Shown here: positions 16,601-23,742 of the stretch, piece by piece
Layout of the letters: each line of letters starts with the position of its first letter
Position numbering within the stretch: the stretch's first letter is position 1
Assembly (NCBI GenBank): GCA_029258825.1
Contig: JAPDKA010000004.1
Coordinates: 1-42,485, forward strand
Direction of reading: 5' to 3'
From: an archaeon
Lineage (GTDB): Archaea; Nanobdellota; Nanobdellia; Pacearchaeales; JAPDKA01
DNA length: 42,485 nucleotides
The notes under the pieces: model-generated
The model's database searches: none
The model's input: the letters and a program-made list of their open reading frames with translations, nothing else
Told to the model about the DNA's origin: nothing
Position numbers and translations under genes: made by a program

Positions 16601-17040
16601 ATTACTGGCAAACGGGCTATCTCTATAGCTTGCATTTCGCCGCCTTTCAACCCTATTTCAAGATACAAAGGAGCACTGTATGTTAACTTTCTCAATCTTG
16701 CTTCTATTGGCAGTATTTGTTTTCTACTACCATCAGCTTCAACAACTTCAGGTTTGCCCAGCCAAATTTTTCCTATTTTTAGATCTCCTTCTTTTTCAAC
16801 TTCTTTTTTCAACTCGTTGATTATTTCTTGCAGCCTTACATCAATAAAATCATCAAACGATTTTATGTTTGATTCAACCAAACTTGTAGTTGAAAGAAAG
16901 CTTTTTATTAACACATAGCCAGCTTCATCTTTTGTTTTGAGCTTTACTACATCTTTCATAAATCCAACAAGTTCTTTGTTTTGATTCATGTTGGGCTGGT
17001 TCGTGCTAGTGCTTGATATATTTTGATTATTTGCAGGCAT
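13681..17040 (-). CDS. rpoB: DNA-directed RNA polymerase second subunit RpoB, unsplit
   Basis: The second-largest subunit, 1119 residues and undivided; B' and B'' are separate genes in some euryarchaea. Recognisable segments are SKYCNLNKMSDEEL near residue 150, the lobe/fork region GRLCPVETPEGTPIGLRKNL, the hybrid-binding GYNMEDAIVMNKGSIDRGLARS, GDKFSTGHGQKGVIG, and the C-terminal clamp zinc site CPKCGAIGYID...CPVCGQTKLEP. I chose the ATG at 17040 because it follows the rpoH stop by one base (TAA-A-ATG). A longer in-frame start at 17118 would overlap rpoH by 77 nt and adds residues with no family match. The region after the ATG (residues 1-20) is Asn/Gln/Ser rich and probably disordered. Confidence 0.96.
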   Translation of the reverse strand: MPANNQNISSTSTNQPNMNQNKELVGFMKDVVKLKTKDEAGYVLIKSFLSTTSLVESNIKSFDDFIDVRLQEIINELKKEVEKEGDLKIGKIWLGKPEVVEADGSRKQILPIEARLRKLTYSAPLYLEIGLKGGEMQAIEIARLPVMVRSKYCNLNKMSDEELIANGEDPADPGGYFIINGNERALMMIEDLASNQVFVEDTNKGPTLRFFSQRGGYRIPIQIFIEKDGIIQVKFSRFGPVPLVLLVKALGLDKDVDIAKAIGLDNEIVVVNLYEFSSYDKDKALAKLIELLNLSGTEKEIRERLKLRLENNLLPHIGMQTQHRLDKAITLCKLTKQLLIYAKTKEKIDKDHYANKRVRLSGDMLAELLRVHLMIFLRDLTHNIQKLKRKERKISLRAITRSTLLSARIESAIATGSWIGERKGVTQNIDATNYLAKLSQLLRVVSTLSTDQENFEARTLHPTQYGRLCPVETPEGTPIGLRKNLALLARVTTEPRFDEKSLLNNLKQFGLQLEIGYLEEGHYDVMLNGKFIGIVKQPEEFVKAVRQARRQGKIYRDLSIRLNDKVQCIEIRTDAGRVVRPLIIVENGQPKLTDDVLEKVKTNAMTWQQLIEQGIIEYIDANEEENALVALSKEEITPEHTHLEIDPVAMFGLVTALVVYANHEQSARLMRGSKTQKQALGIYAANYLTLLNTDVSVLHYPQKPLVRSFVYDYVKFYPAGQNMIVAIAPYYGYNMEDAIVMNKGSIDRGLARSTYFRPYEAVELKYTGNLKDEICVPSKDVKGYRAEKYYRHLEEDGIVYVEAELDENDVVVGKVSPPKFLLEMEELSIARAKKENSTTIRQEERGVIDAVFITVDEENNKVVQVRTRDARTPELGDKFSTGHGQKGVIGLIVPEQDMPYTISGIKPDIIFNPHGIPSRMTVSYLIELLAGKVAANKAEIIDGTAFHGQSLEELKQQLLELGFRPDGKEMMIDPITGKCFEALIFIGSMYYLKLKYMVGNKIHARATGKVTMLTRQPVEGRAKGGALRLGEMEKDCLVAHGASLLLKERFSSDNVVLHICPKCGAIGYIDRLRNREVCPVCGQTKLEPVEISYAAKLLFEELMSMHINASFKLKNKYEQ

Positions 17041-17041
17041 T

Positions 17042-17257
17042 TTAGGCAACAACAATACGATAGTATATTTCTTTTGTTCCGTCAGGATTTTTACGTTCAA
17101 TCCTAACGATATCTCCAACTTTTGCTCCTTGTGGTAATGCAGGATCGCTTAGCTTTATCTTTGGCAATTGCAACTTTGACGCTTTAAATTTTTCCAGCAC
17201 TTCCTTTGCTTGTTTAGCACTCAACAGAACATGCTTTGGTTGTAATATATGTGTCAT
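17042..17257 (-). CDS. rpoH: DNA-directed RNA polymerase subunit H
   Basis: RpoH (Rpb5-like) is the jaw subunit. From the ATG at 17257 the protein is 71 residues and begins MTHILQPKHVLLSAKQAKEV, which matches the family start H-x-LxPKH. It ends with the VGDIVRIERKNPDG...YYRIVV core. A GTG at 17290 gives an 11-residue extension (MEIKNLIIVIN) with no family counterpart. The strong promoter at 17319-17337 puts transcription start near 17300, so the GTG would be close to leaderless and the ATG would have a leader of about 40 nt. Both remain possible, though the ATG fits the homologous N-terminus better. This is the first gene of the RNA polymerase operon. Confidence 0.93.
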   Translation of the reverse strand: MTHILQPKHVLLSAKQAKEVLEKFKASKLQLPKIKLSDPALPQGAKVGDIVRIERKNPDGTKEIYYRIVVA

Positions 17258-17318
17258 ATTTATGACTATGATAAGGTTTTTTATTTCCACTCAATAGCAA
17301 TATTTAGCAAAAACACCC

Positions 17319-17337
17319 TATTTAAATCTTTCGGTTC
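17319..17337 (-). promoter_or_regulatory. BRE/TATA promoter of the RNA polymerase operon
   Basis: Read on the minus strand: GAACCGAAAGATTTAAATA, a BRE (ACCGAAAG) plus TATA (TTTAAATA, 17322-17329) identical in layout to the promoters at 1439, 21652 and 23674. Start of transcription is expected near 17300. Confidence 0.8.
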
Positions 17338-17409
17338 AAGATTGGAATTGATTAAAAAATCTCAGAGCAAAAAACAAACATTTTTATACCTATAAAGCTA
17401 TGAGTGCAC

Positions 17410-17673
17410 ATGGAAGTCGAAATTGGAAAGGTTACGCACTACTTCAGCAAGATTGGCGTGGCAGTTGTAGAGCTAACAGACTCTCTCAAAGTAGGTGATA
17501 CAATTCATATAAAAGGTCATACGACCGATTTTACGCAGCAAGTAGAATCGATGCAAGTGAACCACAATGCAATTCAAGAAGCAAAAGCTGGCGATGCTAT
17601 AGGCTTAAAAGTTATTGATAAAGTAAGGGAAGGGGACAAAGTGTTTAAAGTTGTTGAGGAGGCACAAGCATAA
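17410..17673 (+). CDS. EF-Tu domain 2-like translation factor-like protein
   Basis: This 87-residue protein is a single beta-barrel like domain 2 of EF-Tu-type GTPases: EIGKVTHYFSKIGVAVVEL, LKVGDTIHIKGHTTDFTQ, VESMQVNHN, then AKAGDAIGLKVIDKVREGD. Stand-alone versions are common in archaea and annotated as translation elongation factor-like proteins; their role is not settled. The ATG at 17410 is chosen over the GTG at 17404 because the TATA-like TTTTTATACC (17381-17390) lies about 25 nt upstream. It diverges from rpoH. T-rich runs at 17715-17757 after the stop look like an archaeal terminator. Confidence 0.85.
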   Translation: MEVEIGKVTHYFSKIGVAVVELTDSLKVGDTIHIKGHTTDFTQQVESMQVNHNAIQEAKAGDAIGLKVIDKVREGDKVFKVVEEAQA

Positions 17674-17714
17674 TAAATCACATCCATAGTTTGCCACGGT
17701 TTGCCACGCTGTCA

Positions 17715-17757
17715 GCTTTTGTTTTTGTTTTTTATTTCTGTTGTTTTTGTTTTGTTG
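17715..17757 (+). terminator. T-rich terminator region after the EF-like gene
   Basis: Five runs of four to six T separated by G or A follow the gene at 17410-17673 and are typical of archaeal intrinsic termination. No stem is needed or seen. Confidence 0.5.
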
Positions 17758-17765
17758 TTATAAGT

Positions 17766-17806
17766 TATGAATAAATATTCATAATTCTGTTATGAATATA
17801 TATTCA
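17766..17806. promoter_or_regulatory. Pair of palindromic operator-like sites upstream of the antiporter
   Basis: TATGAATAAATATTCATA (17766-17783) is a perfect 7-bp inverted repeat around a 4-nt centre. TATGAATATATATTCA (17791-17806) is a second, near-identical palindrome beginning 25 nt later. Both are preceded by GT. Two equally oriented copies 25 bp apart suggest a dimeric regulator binding twice. They lie about 105-145 nt upstream of the antiporter start and just past the terminator of the EF-like gene. Confidence 0.5.
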
Positions 17807-17909
17807 AAATTATCCTTAAATTTAAAATCGAAAATCATAAACAAATTAAATCAAACTGAGTCAAAAACATTCAAAAAACATTTTTAAATGCATAAATAAT
17901 ACTGATTTT

Positions 17910-19688
17910 ATGTTTGATATTAGCGCATTTGTTGTTTATGCAGGAAAACTTGCGAGCTTTCTTAAAACAAGTCTTAATATTTCTTTGGCTAATTTACCTT
18001 CAAGTATGTTAGTATTGTTTGATCTAGCAATTATCATAATTGTTGCTGCCTTGTTTGCTGTAATCGGAAAACTAACTAAGATTGAGCTAATACCAATGTA
18101 TATTCTTGCTGGCATTGTTATAGGTCCTCTCGGTTTTGGTTTAATAAGGAATCTACCATTAATATATGCATTGAGCGAGATAGGCATTGCATTTCTTTTA
18201 TTTACTGCTGGTATGGAGATAAGTGTAAAAAAATTAAAAGAGACAACTAAACCAGCATTGATTATTGGCTTTATTGAAATCGTAATAGTCTTTCTGCTTG
18301 CTTCAGCAGCTTTACTATTTTTTTCAAATATACTCTCATTGAAAGAAATATTTTATATTGCTGTAGCTATTATGTTTAGCTCTACTGTTGTTGTAGTAAA
18401 GCTACTTGCAGATAAACGCGAGCTTGCGACTTTGCATGCGAGAATAATCCTAACAATTTTAATTTTGCAAGACATTGTGGCAATATTGTTACTTGCATTT
18501 TTAAGTGTTGAAAGATTTTCTGCGTTGATCATTATTGCTGCAATACTTAAGCTGGCCTTTATGTTCTTGTTAATGTTGCTTTTTAAACGTGTAATTACTC
18601 CATTGCTAAAGTTTTGTGCAAAAAATCATGAGTTGATGCTTCTCGTGCCAATAGCACTTGTATTTTTGTTTGCTTTACTAGCTAATCTTGTTGGTCTAAG
18701 CATTATTGTAGGCGCGTTCCTTGCAGGTTTACTTTTTGCAGAATCTGATTACAAAATTGAAGTGGAAGCAAAGTTAAAACCATTACGTGATTTTTTTTCC
18801 ACTCTATTTTTTGTTTCTCTTGGATTGCAGCTTACTCAACTTACACACAATATTGTTGTCATATTACCAGCAATATTGTTTTTGGCTATCGTTATTAAGC
18901 CAATAGTTATCTTTATTTCTACGCGTAGCTTAGGGTTTAAACGTATTACAGCAGTTGCAACATCCATAAGTTTAGGTCAACTAAGCGAGTTTGGTTTAAT
19001 CATAGCTTTGCAAGCATTGCTGTTTGGTCATATTACAAGTAGCACATTTACGCTTATCGTTCTTGCCACTATATTGACAATAGCTATCACACCATACACA
19101 ATAGCTAATACACATAGCATATACAGACGTACAAAATTTTTATTCAGAAATCTTGACAAAATTAGCGAACATAGAGAGAAAAAGTTGGAGTATATTACAG
19201 AAGAAAAAAAGACAATCCTGCTTGTTGGATGTCATAGAATGGGAAGTATTCTTCTTAAACATTTTGAGCCTGTAAAGCATAAGTTGCTTGTTATTGATTT
19301 TAATCCAGAAATCATTAAAGCATTGATAAAAAAGCGTGTTTCTTGTATTTATGGTGATGCTGGAAATCCTGAATTGCTTGATAGAATTGAATGGCGCAAT
19401 ATAAAAATTGTTATTAGCACAGTGCCAGATACAACAGTAAACAGTTTTCTCATAAGATATGCCAAAGCTGCAAATCCTAAAACAATTGTAGTGTTGACTG
19501 CAGAAAAGATTCATGATGCTTTAAACCTATACAAACGAAATGCAGATTATGTTGTTTTGCCACACATGCTTGCAGGAGAAAAAACATGCGAGCTGATAAA
19601 CAAGATAGTAAAGAAAAACATCGACTTAGAAAAGTTAAAACAACAACATGTCAAAGAGCTAGAAAAACTGCATAGGTTGTTGTATTGA
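17910..19688 (+). CDS. CPA2-type Na+(K+)/H+ antiporter with RCK/TrkA-N domain
   Basis: This 592-residue membrane transporter belongs to the Kef/CPA2 antiporter family. About 12 hydrophobic segments fill residues 25-400, including GLSIIVGAFLAGLLFAES, the conserved helix with the family's G-A-F-x-A-G pattern, and a Q-L-S-E-F-G segment like that of KefB/C. A cytoplasmic RCK_N (TrkA-N) NAD-binding Rossmann domain follows from about 430 (TILLVGCHRMGSIL, then LVIDFNPEII, IYGDAGNPELL). The nucleotide loop is G-C-H-R-M-G rather than the usual GxGRxG. The TATA-like ATTTTTAAAT about 26 nt upstream suggests leaderless transcription, and two palindromes further upstream could regulate it. It would exchange K+ or Na+ for H+; the ion is not readable. 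Confidence 0.9.
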   Translation: MFDISAFVVYAGKLASFLKTSLNISLANLPSSMLVLFDLAIIIIVAALFAVIGKLTKIELIPMYILAGIVIGPLGFGLIRNLPLIYALSEIGIAFLLFTAGMEISVKKLKETTKPALIIGFIEIVIVFLLASAALLFFSNILSLKEIFYIAVAIMFSSTVVVVKLLADKRELATLHARIILTILILQDIVAILLLAFLSVERFSALIIIAAILKLAFMFLLMLLFKRVITPLLKFCAKNHELMLLVPIALVFLFALLANLVGLSIIVGAFLAGLLFAESDYKIEVEAKLKPLRDFFSTLFFVSLGLQLTQLTHNIVVILPAILFLAIVIKPIVIFISTRSLGFKRITAVATSISLGQLSEFGLIIALQALLFGHITSSTFTLIVLATILTIAITPYTIANTHSIYRRTKFLFRNLDKISEHREKKLEYITEEKKTILLVGCHRMGSILLKHFEPVKHKLLVIDFNPEIIKALIKKRVSCIYGDAGNPELLDRIEWRNIKIVISTVPDTTVNSFLIRYAKAANPKTIVVLTAEKIHDALNLYKRNADYVVLPHMLAGEKTCELINKIVKKNIDLEKLKQQHVKELEKLHRLLY

Positions 19689-19814
19689 TTTCTCTGTTGT
19701 ATTTTAATTATTGATTTACTGAGAACTTGTTTTTGCTTTCTAACTTGCTTTATCGATTTGGAAATAAATTACTCAGCTGTTCAGTAACATGTATCCCGCT
19801 CCATCAGTCTTTCA

Positions 19815-21182
19815 TCAATACAAGAACGTGTTTATAATCGATGTATTTGAAATTTCTCCAGCGAAGTTGTGAAGCAACAATTGCTTAATTTTGTCTTGCT
19901 TTAGTTTCATCCCTAACAACCAGCCAAGCTTTACATACGCTGTTTCACTAAGCATATCTTCAGCATAAACAACACCGAGCTTTGATATCTTGCGTGCTGT
20001 CGCATAAACATAACTGTTCAACCTGCCATAAATAGTTTGTGCAGCAAACACTACAATAATGCCGTTATCTATTGCTTTCTTTAATGCGTTTAACCAACTC
20101 GTTTTACCTTTAATGCATACATGTCCAAAACCTGTTGCTTCTATAACAATTCCTTTGTAATTTTTCTTTACATAATAGTGTATTATGTCAGGATCAGCGT
20201 TAGGATGCCACTTAATTAATGCAACTTTATCGTTGAAATGTGCATGTAATTTGCCATGTTTTTCTTGTTTGTAAAACTCTAATGCTTTACTATCAACAAT
20301 TTCAATTTTATCAGGCCAAACCTTTGCTAAAGGTAAAGCGTTTATTGGTCTGAAAGTGTCACGTCTTGACGTATGCATTTTTCTTGTTTTTACTGCAGGT
20401 AAGACAAAGCAATAATCATCATTCATACTTGCGTGACCAACAACAAACACACCATTAATGTTGTTTTTCACAGCATAACTCGCAAAATTTGCTGCACACA
20501 ATACATTCAATACCGCATCAGTACTTGGTCTGTCTGAAGAGCGTTGTGCATAAACAAACACAACTACTTTTGGTATGTCATGAAGCATAAATGCTAGTGC
20601 ACTTGCTGTATAATGCAATGTATCTGTGCCGTGCGCTACAATTACTGCTTTTGTTTTTTGCTCTGCTATAATTTTGGCGAGTTTTTTCCAATGTTCAGCT
20701 GTTATGTTCTCACTGAGCTCTAAGAATGGCATAACAACCTGTTTAACATTAACCACTTTCTCTAGCCCAGGAATAACACTAAATAACTGTGACGGCTTCA
20801 TTAAACTTGATACAGCACCTGTTGTATAATCAACTCTGCTTGCAATAGTACCACCAGTCATAACAAACGTAACATCAACTAATGCTTCATTTTGCTTTAC
20901 TTGTTTTTCAGGAAATTGTTCAAGTTTGATTTTACCAATCTTGTTTATGCTTTTTATCTCGTCAAAACCAAAACCCACGTTATAACCATTGTCAAGCTTA
21001 ACAAGTAAAACATTCGCGATTTGTTTAGGCATAACAATCGCCTTAAACTTTTCACCAGTTTTTAGCGTTAGTTGCACAATATCACCAGCAGAAACATCAA
21101 ATTTTTTACTCATCTCTTGCTTTTTGTTTTGCCTCCTACTTTGTTTCGTTTTTGCTTGCCTTTTTGCTTGTTTCATTTCCAT
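19815..21182 (-). CDS. gatD: Glu-tRNA(Gln) amidotransferase subunit D
   Basis: GatD is the asparaginase-like subunit of the archaeal GatDE amidotransferase. It hydrolyses glutamine and passes ammonia to GatE, which turns Glu-tRNA(Gln) into Gln-tRNA(Gln). The N-terminal barrel (about 25-80, AGDIVQL...GYNVGF) is followed by the amidase core with both catalytic threonines: T112 in MTGGTIAS and T186-D187 in VAHGTDTLHY. YAQRSSDRPSTDAV follows. The length (455) is normal. The first 24 residues are a very basic extension, and an ATG at 21113 (MSKKFDVSAGD) would start at the usual family position. gatE is not in the window. The gene lies 10 nt behind a small unknown gene and probably shares its transcript. 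The GluRS at 32987-34699 would supply the mischarged tRNA. Confidence 0.94.
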   Translation of the reverse strand: MEMKQAKRQAKTKQSRRQNKKQEMSKKFDVSAGDIVQLTLKTGEKFKAIVMPKQIANVLLVKLDNGYNVGFGFDEIKSINKIGKIKLEQFPEKQVKQNEALVDVTFVMTGGTIASRVDYTTGAVSSLMKPSQLFSVIPGLEKVVNVKQVVMPFLELSENITAEHWKKLAKIIAEQKTKAVIVAHGTDTLHYTASALAFMLHDIPKVVVFVYAQRSSDRPSTDAVLNVLCAANFASYAVKNNINGVFVVGHASMNDDYCFVLPAVKTRKMHTSRRDTFRPINALPLAKVWPDKIEIVDSKALEFYKQEKHGKLHAHFNDKVALIKWHPNADPDIIHYYVKKNYKGIVIEATGFGHVCIKGKTSWLNALKKAIDNGIIVVFAAQTIYGRLNSYVYATARKISKLGVVYAEDMLSETAYVKLGWLLGMKLKQDKIKQLLLHNFAGEISNTSIINTFLY

Positions 21183-21192
21183 TCGTTAGTTT

Positions 21193-21468
21193 TTATTTAG
21201 AGTATTTTTCAATTTCAAACTTATTAAACTTTTCTTTTATTATCTCTTTTATGAGTTGTTCTATTTCTTCTTCTAACCCATATAATTCTAACCTACATTT
21301 TCTATCTTCATACTTGCTTAGCACTTCCTCTATTTCAGATTTTAACAAGTTCTCGTTGCCGTTGTAATTTATCACAACAGAATTTTTGTCCCTATAAGGT
21401 TTGCCAGAAGGGTTGATAATAATTTCTTTTGTAAATTCGGACTGGACGATTGCAATTATTTTTACCAT
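21193..21468 (-). CDS. Small hypothetical protein upstream of gatD
   Basis: I do not recognise this 91-residue, mostly charged protein. It starts with a beta strand (MVKIIAIVQS) and a TKEIIINPSGKPY segment, then helices rich in Glu/Lys (LKSEIEEVLSKYED, LEEEIEQLIKEIIKEK). It has no membrane segment or cysteine pattern of note. A TATA-like TTTTTATATT (about 21489-21499) lies 26 nt upstream of the ATG, so a leaderless start is likely. It is followed by gatD after 10 nt and may be in the same operon. Function unknown. Confidence 0.65.
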   Translation of the reverse strand: MVKIIAIVQSEFTKEIIINPSGKPYRDKNSVVINYNGNENLLKSEIEEVLSKYEDRKCRLELYGLEEEIEQLIKEIIKEKFNKFEIEKYSK

Positions 21469-21533
21469 ATTTAATGATTGCTAATGCCAATATAAAAAAG
21501 TTTTTAAAATCTTAGACAAACTCATAAATAAGT

Positions 21534-21606
21534 GGGCCCGTGGTCTAGCGGTTAAGACGTCGCCTTGACGTGGCGAAGATCCCAGGTTCGAATCCTGGCG
21601 GGCCCA
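21534..21606 (+). tRNA. tRNA-Val (anticodon GAC)
   Basis: A complete cloverleaf: acceptor GGGCCCG pairs perfectly with CGGGCCC, the D arm is GTCT...AGAC, the anticodon arm is TCGCC/TTGACGT/GGCGA with anticodon GAC, and the T arm is CCAGG/TTCGAAT/CCTGG. Discriminator A; no encoded CCA (CT follows). A TATA-like GTTTTTAAAAT lies about 28 nt upstream. Confidence 0.95.
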
Positions 21607-21626
21607 CTACTCTACATTCTTATAAA

Positions 21627-21669
21627 TTTTTACTACTGTAAAGTTAATCAGAACCGAAAGATTTATATA
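21627..21669 (+). repeat. Copy A of a 43-bp repeat ending in a BRE/TATA promoter
   Basis: The copy starts TTTTTACTACTGTAAAG and ends in AACCGAAAGATTTATATA. About 37 of 43 positions match copy B at 23651-23693. It begins about 20 nt after tRNA-Val and its TATA (TTTATATA, 21662-21669) lies 26 nt before the ATG at 21692. It serves as the promoter of that gene and may also carry a regulator site in its left half. Confidence 0.75.
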
Positions 21670-21691
21670 TGTTTTTAACCTATATATAAGT

Positions 21692-22312
21692 ATGGGCTTA
21701 TATGAAAAAATTAAAAAAATAAAAAAAACTGGAAAAAAATTTTTTAGAGATATTTTTCTAGGTATAACTTTTTATACAGCTGTTAGTCCTTTAATGTTGT
21801 CAGCAGAAATCGATAAACAAAAGCTGTTTGAAGTATTGCCAAACGTTGACAGTCTTCAAGTGCAGGCTGATACAACATTAGATGGCAGTGTTAAGATAAC
21901 AATGTACAGGTTGCCCTCTGTACCAAAGCAGGTGATTATTGAGTGTCCGGATTGTGATTCTATACAGCAAAAAGAAATAGAGCAATATGAGGAGGGCGCT
22001 GTATTCGGTATTATAAAAGCCTTTATGGCTGATTTTAGGAATTTGAATAATCATGTCCATAAATCTCCTAGATGGTACCTTTCTCTTAGTTGGTTTTATA
22101 CATATTATATCTCTGCGATGAAATGCTATGAGGAAGGATATTATATAGATGCAAGAAAATTGTTTAAGGTCGCATTACGTTATGTTAGGCTAACAAAGAA
22201 GCAATACTATAATCAAAGTCTAAACCCTACAGAACCTATCTTAGAAAGGTTAGACAGCATCGAAACTCTAGTGAACCAGCTAATGGAAAGTACACCTATG
22301 CCATGTCGATGA
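21692..22312 (+). CDS. Hypothetical exported or anchored protein with TPR-like hairpin
   Basis: I do not recognise this 206-residue protein. A Lys-rich N-terminus (about 5-18) is followed by FFRDIFLGITFYTAVSPLML, a likely signal anchor or signal peptide ending near SA (37). Residues about 135-165 (YISAMKCYEEGYYIDARKLF, then KVALRYVR) resemble a TPR hairpin. CPDC at 84-87 could bind metal or form a disulfide. It is leaderless from copy A of the repeat. The 3' end overlaps the convergent exported protein by 17 nt. The pair repeats the layout seen at 1480-3590. The two TPR-like proteins show no close similarity outside this layout. Confidence 0.7.
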   Translation: MGLYEKIKKIKKTGKKFFRDIFLGITFYTAVSPLMLSAEIDKQKLFEVLPNVDSLQVQADTTLDGSVKITMYRLPSVPKQVIIECPDCDSIQQKEIEQYEEGAVFGIIKAFMADFRNLNNHVHKSPRWYLSLSWFYTYYISAMKCYEEGYYIDARKLFKVALRYVRLTKKQYYNQSLNPTEPILERLDSIETLVNQLMESTPMPCR

Positions 22313-23486
22313 ACTGTTTTACCTCTTGTCTATTTGGTATTATCTCAATACTAACCAAACCAGACTTACTCTTTACTTTTGCTCTACGTGCTAAGAATTG
22401 ATCTATTGTTAGTCTTTCTCCTTTAAGAATTTTAGTTATAATACTTTTTACTAAATCCAACTCTTGGCTATTTGGTCTATCTAGTAATACATAACTATAA
22501 GAATCTGTTTTCTCTTCACAATTAAAATTATAAATTGACAAAAGGTTAAATAAAGTTTTATCGTTTTCTTTTTTGTATGGTTGATAAGAACAAAAGTATT
22601 GCTCAGTAGCGCATGGTATGAGCCATGCATAATGTTTTGGATTAAATAATTCTATTATATGCGATCCTACCAGTCTTTTACCATTTATTATAACTTTTCC
22701 TAGCCCTTCTTCTATATGGAAGGCGTACTTAAATAATTCTTTTTTTCTATTCTTCTTGTTTGGATACCATTTTTCTTTGAAAATGTTGCTTACTATCTCT
22801 GATTCAAATTTAATCGTGGTCACCACATAGTCTTTTTTTCTAAAACTTTGTAATATTGTTCCTGGAACTCCTAAGATATTTAATCTGTCTTTTGTGAATT
22901 CAATATCTCCTTTATTAATCTCTATTTTGTATTTTTCAAGATTGTAGTCAACCAAACTTCCTATGTGCGCGCAAGATTCTGCAACACAATCTTTCCAATC
23001 ACTATCTATGTGGATTTTACCTTTAACGATTTTACAGACATGCATGTCACACGAAAGTATCAAAGATTTTGTTATGATGAATTTTATCTTGTAGATTTTA
23101 TTTACTAGTATTTCTTCGTAAATGTCAAAATATAATTTTAACGCATTAGTAAATTTTACATCTTGCTTATACTTGGTAACCTGCATTAATTCGTATATAA
23201 TCTCTTCAGGACTATAAGACTTTTGTTTCTCTCCTTCCTTAACATTTATATACAATTCATCATCTTTAACATATACATCAGCGTAAAATGTTTCTTGCTC
23301 GCTTTTTAGGTATTGATTTATAATTTTGCTGAAATCTGTCGAGACCTGCCCCTTAATAACTAGCTTGCCGTTTTCTTCTTCGATAATAATATAGTCTTTT
23401 CCGAATATTGCTTTCGTAGAGGGAAGTAAGATTAGTGCTATAAGAAAGCATGAAGCAAAGATTTTGAATAACGACCTTTTTTTCAT
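22296..23486 (-). CDS. Predicted exported protein, unknown function
   Basis: This 396-residue protein has an N-terminal signal peptide: MKKRSLFK, then a hydrophobic core (IFASCFLIALILLPST), with likely cleavage after STKA. The mature part is beta-rich with cysteine pairs (CDMHVC, DCVAESC, CATEQYFC) suited to disulfides outside the cell. No family is recognised. The TATA-like ATTTTTAAATC (about 23509-23518) lies 26 nt before the ATG, so transcription is probably leaderless. It converges with and overlaps the TPR-like gene by 17 nt and lies between tRNA-Val and tRNA-Gly. It resembles the protein at 2187-3590 in size class, signal and Cys pairs rather than in sequence. Confidence 0.72.
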   Translation of the reverse strand: MKKRSLFKIFASCFLIALILLPSTKAIFGKDYIIIEEENGKLVIKGQVSTDFSKIINQYLKSEQETFYADVYVKDDELYINVKEGEKQKSYSPEEIIYELMQVTKYKQDVKFTNALKLYFDIYEEILVNKIYKIKFIITKSLILSCDMHVCKIVKGKIHIDSDWKDCVAESCAHIGSLVDYNLEKYKIEINKGDIEFTKDRLNILGVPGTILQSFRKKDYVVTTIKFESEIVSNIFKEKWYPNKKNRKKELFKYAFHIEEGLGKVIINGKRLVGSHIIELFNPKHYAWLIPCATEQYFCSYQPYKKENDKTLFNLLSIYNFNCEEKTDSYSYVLLDRPNSQELDLVKSIITKILKGERLTIDQFLARRAKVKSKSGLVSIEIIPNRQEVKQFIDMA

Positions 23487-23559
23487 TTTGATTATGATTG
23501 TGAAAGCAAGATTTAAAAATATATCTAAATAAACATAAATAAAGTTTGCAGTTAAAGTT

Positions 23560-23632
23560 GCGCCAGTAGTCTAGCCTGGTAGGACGGCACCCTGCCACGG
23601 TGCAGACCCGGGTTCGAATCCCGGCTGGCGCA
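23560..23632 (+). tRNA. tRNA-Gly (anticodon GCC)
   Basis: A complete cloverleaf: acceptor GCGCCAG with CTGGCGC, anticodon stem GCACC/GGTGC around loop CTGCCAC (anticodon GCC), and T arm CCGGG/TTCGAAT/CCCGG. The variable loop is AGAC. Discriminator A; no encoded CCA. Confidence 0.95.
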
Positions 23633-23650
23633 TTTTTTGATTTTTTTATT

Positions 23651-23693
23651 TTTTTACTACTGTAGAGTTAACTAAAACCGAAAGGTTTATAAA
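23651..23693 (+). repeat. Copy B of the 43-bp repeat ending in a BRE/TATA promoter
   Basis: It matches copy A (21627-21669) at about 37 of 43 positions: TTTTTACTACTGTAGAG, then AAAACCGAAAGGTTTATAAA. It begins about 18 nt after tRNA-Gly. The TATA TTTATAAA (23686-23693) would start transcription near 23713-23716, leaving a leader of about 30 nt before the ATG at 23743. Confidence 0.75.
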
Positions 23694-23742
23694 GGTGTGA
23701 TTCTTTTGTATGTTGTGCTAATTAAAATAATAAAAAACAAAA

